Below are positions 23,320-23,568 of a DNA stretch of 23,568 bases, in pieces (position 1 is the stretch's first letter; each line of letters begins with the position of its first letter). Source of the stretch: Desulfobacterales bacterium (GTDB lineage Bacteria > Desulfobacterota > Desulfobacteria > Desulfobacterales > 4be13). Where the stretch lies: NCBI GenBank assembly GCA_029934695.1, contig JAOZLU010000037.1, positions 1 through 23,568 on the forward strand, read 5' to 3'. The position numbers were made by a program, and so were the translations under genes. The notes beneath the pieces were generated by a model. The model was not told the DNA's origin. It worked only from the letters and a program-made list of their open reading frames with translations, and ran no database searches.

Positions 23320-23568
23320 ACGGACAGAATATGATGTCCCGGGCTGAGTGTCAGGGAAAAAAATCTTGCCCGTCACAATTCTGTTTTTTTCACGGACAGC
23401 GGGATGCCGGGAATGCGGAAAATTTTTTTGCTCCTCATGAAGCACAGTGCCGTAACATGCTGAAATTATTGTCTGACAAACTTTATGTTAAAGCCTCTCT
23501 TTTGTTATACCCCTGATTCTAACGGATTTTGTGGTTGCATAAGATTTCAGACAGCTGTGATCCCTGCA
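23320..23568. other. No recognisable feature
   Basis: Short frames on both strands (for example 23262-23516 plus and 23203-23445 minus) lack Shine-Dalgarno sites and recognisable composition. I see no gene, RNA or strong repeat here. Confidence 0.5.

Overview
The window looks like a chromosomal segment from a repeat-rich, gene-decaying anaerobic bacterium. My best guess is a Desulfobacterota relative of the large filamentous sulfate reducers. This is inference from a CooC-type nickel ATPase, a DUF29 gene, a secreted C40 peptidase with PKD repeats and a truncated CFI-box tail, and abundant short intergenic repeats. No taxonomic marker gene is present beyond one tRNA.

Left part (1-5857). A minus-strand cluster reads lepB (signal peptidase I), thpR (RNA 2',3'-cyclic phosphodiesterase) and a two-domain SAM methyltransferase. 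It has a good sigma70-type promoter and a roughly 350-nt leader carrying a 7-codon mini-ORF. Divergent from it are a cooC-like ATPase and an AcuC-like deacetylase.

Middle (5858-9785). Accessory cargo lies between the AcuC-like gene and an AcuB-like CBS-ACT gene: a small ORF, antitoxin-like debris, a two-gene toxin-antitoxin-like pair (HigA-like HTH protein plus AbiEii-type nucleotidyltransferase) and a DUF29 gene broken by an in-frame TGA. prmA follows the AcuB-like gene.

Signalling and debris (9786-15900). A gene graveyard holds a possible transposase fragment and two fragments paralogous to the intact gene after them. That gene encodes REC-PAS-(truncated HisKA)-HPt and has lost the ATPase domain. 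A REC-HD-GYP c-di-GMP phosphodiesterase and tRNA-Asn come next. Then there are two adjacent pseudogenes: a VWA protein interrupted by a 102-bp MITE with 17-bp terminal inverted repeats and an 11-bp target duplication, and an HNH endonuclease whose Cys motif is visible only after a frame change.

Right part (15901-23568). ldcA is followed by a secreted protein with two tandem C40 peptidase modules and three PKD domains; 1,164 bp of the two peptidase copies are identical by eye. A peptide ABC-transporter binding protein follows. The last two genes share a near-duplicate promoter block. Just after the final gene lies an orphan 3' end of a group II intron (domains V and VI), then a terminator.

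The most unusual theme is a family of 7-bp-period tandem repeats of differing sequence. They recur between genes, immediately before start codons, and twice inside coding sequence (the HTH antitoxin and prmA).
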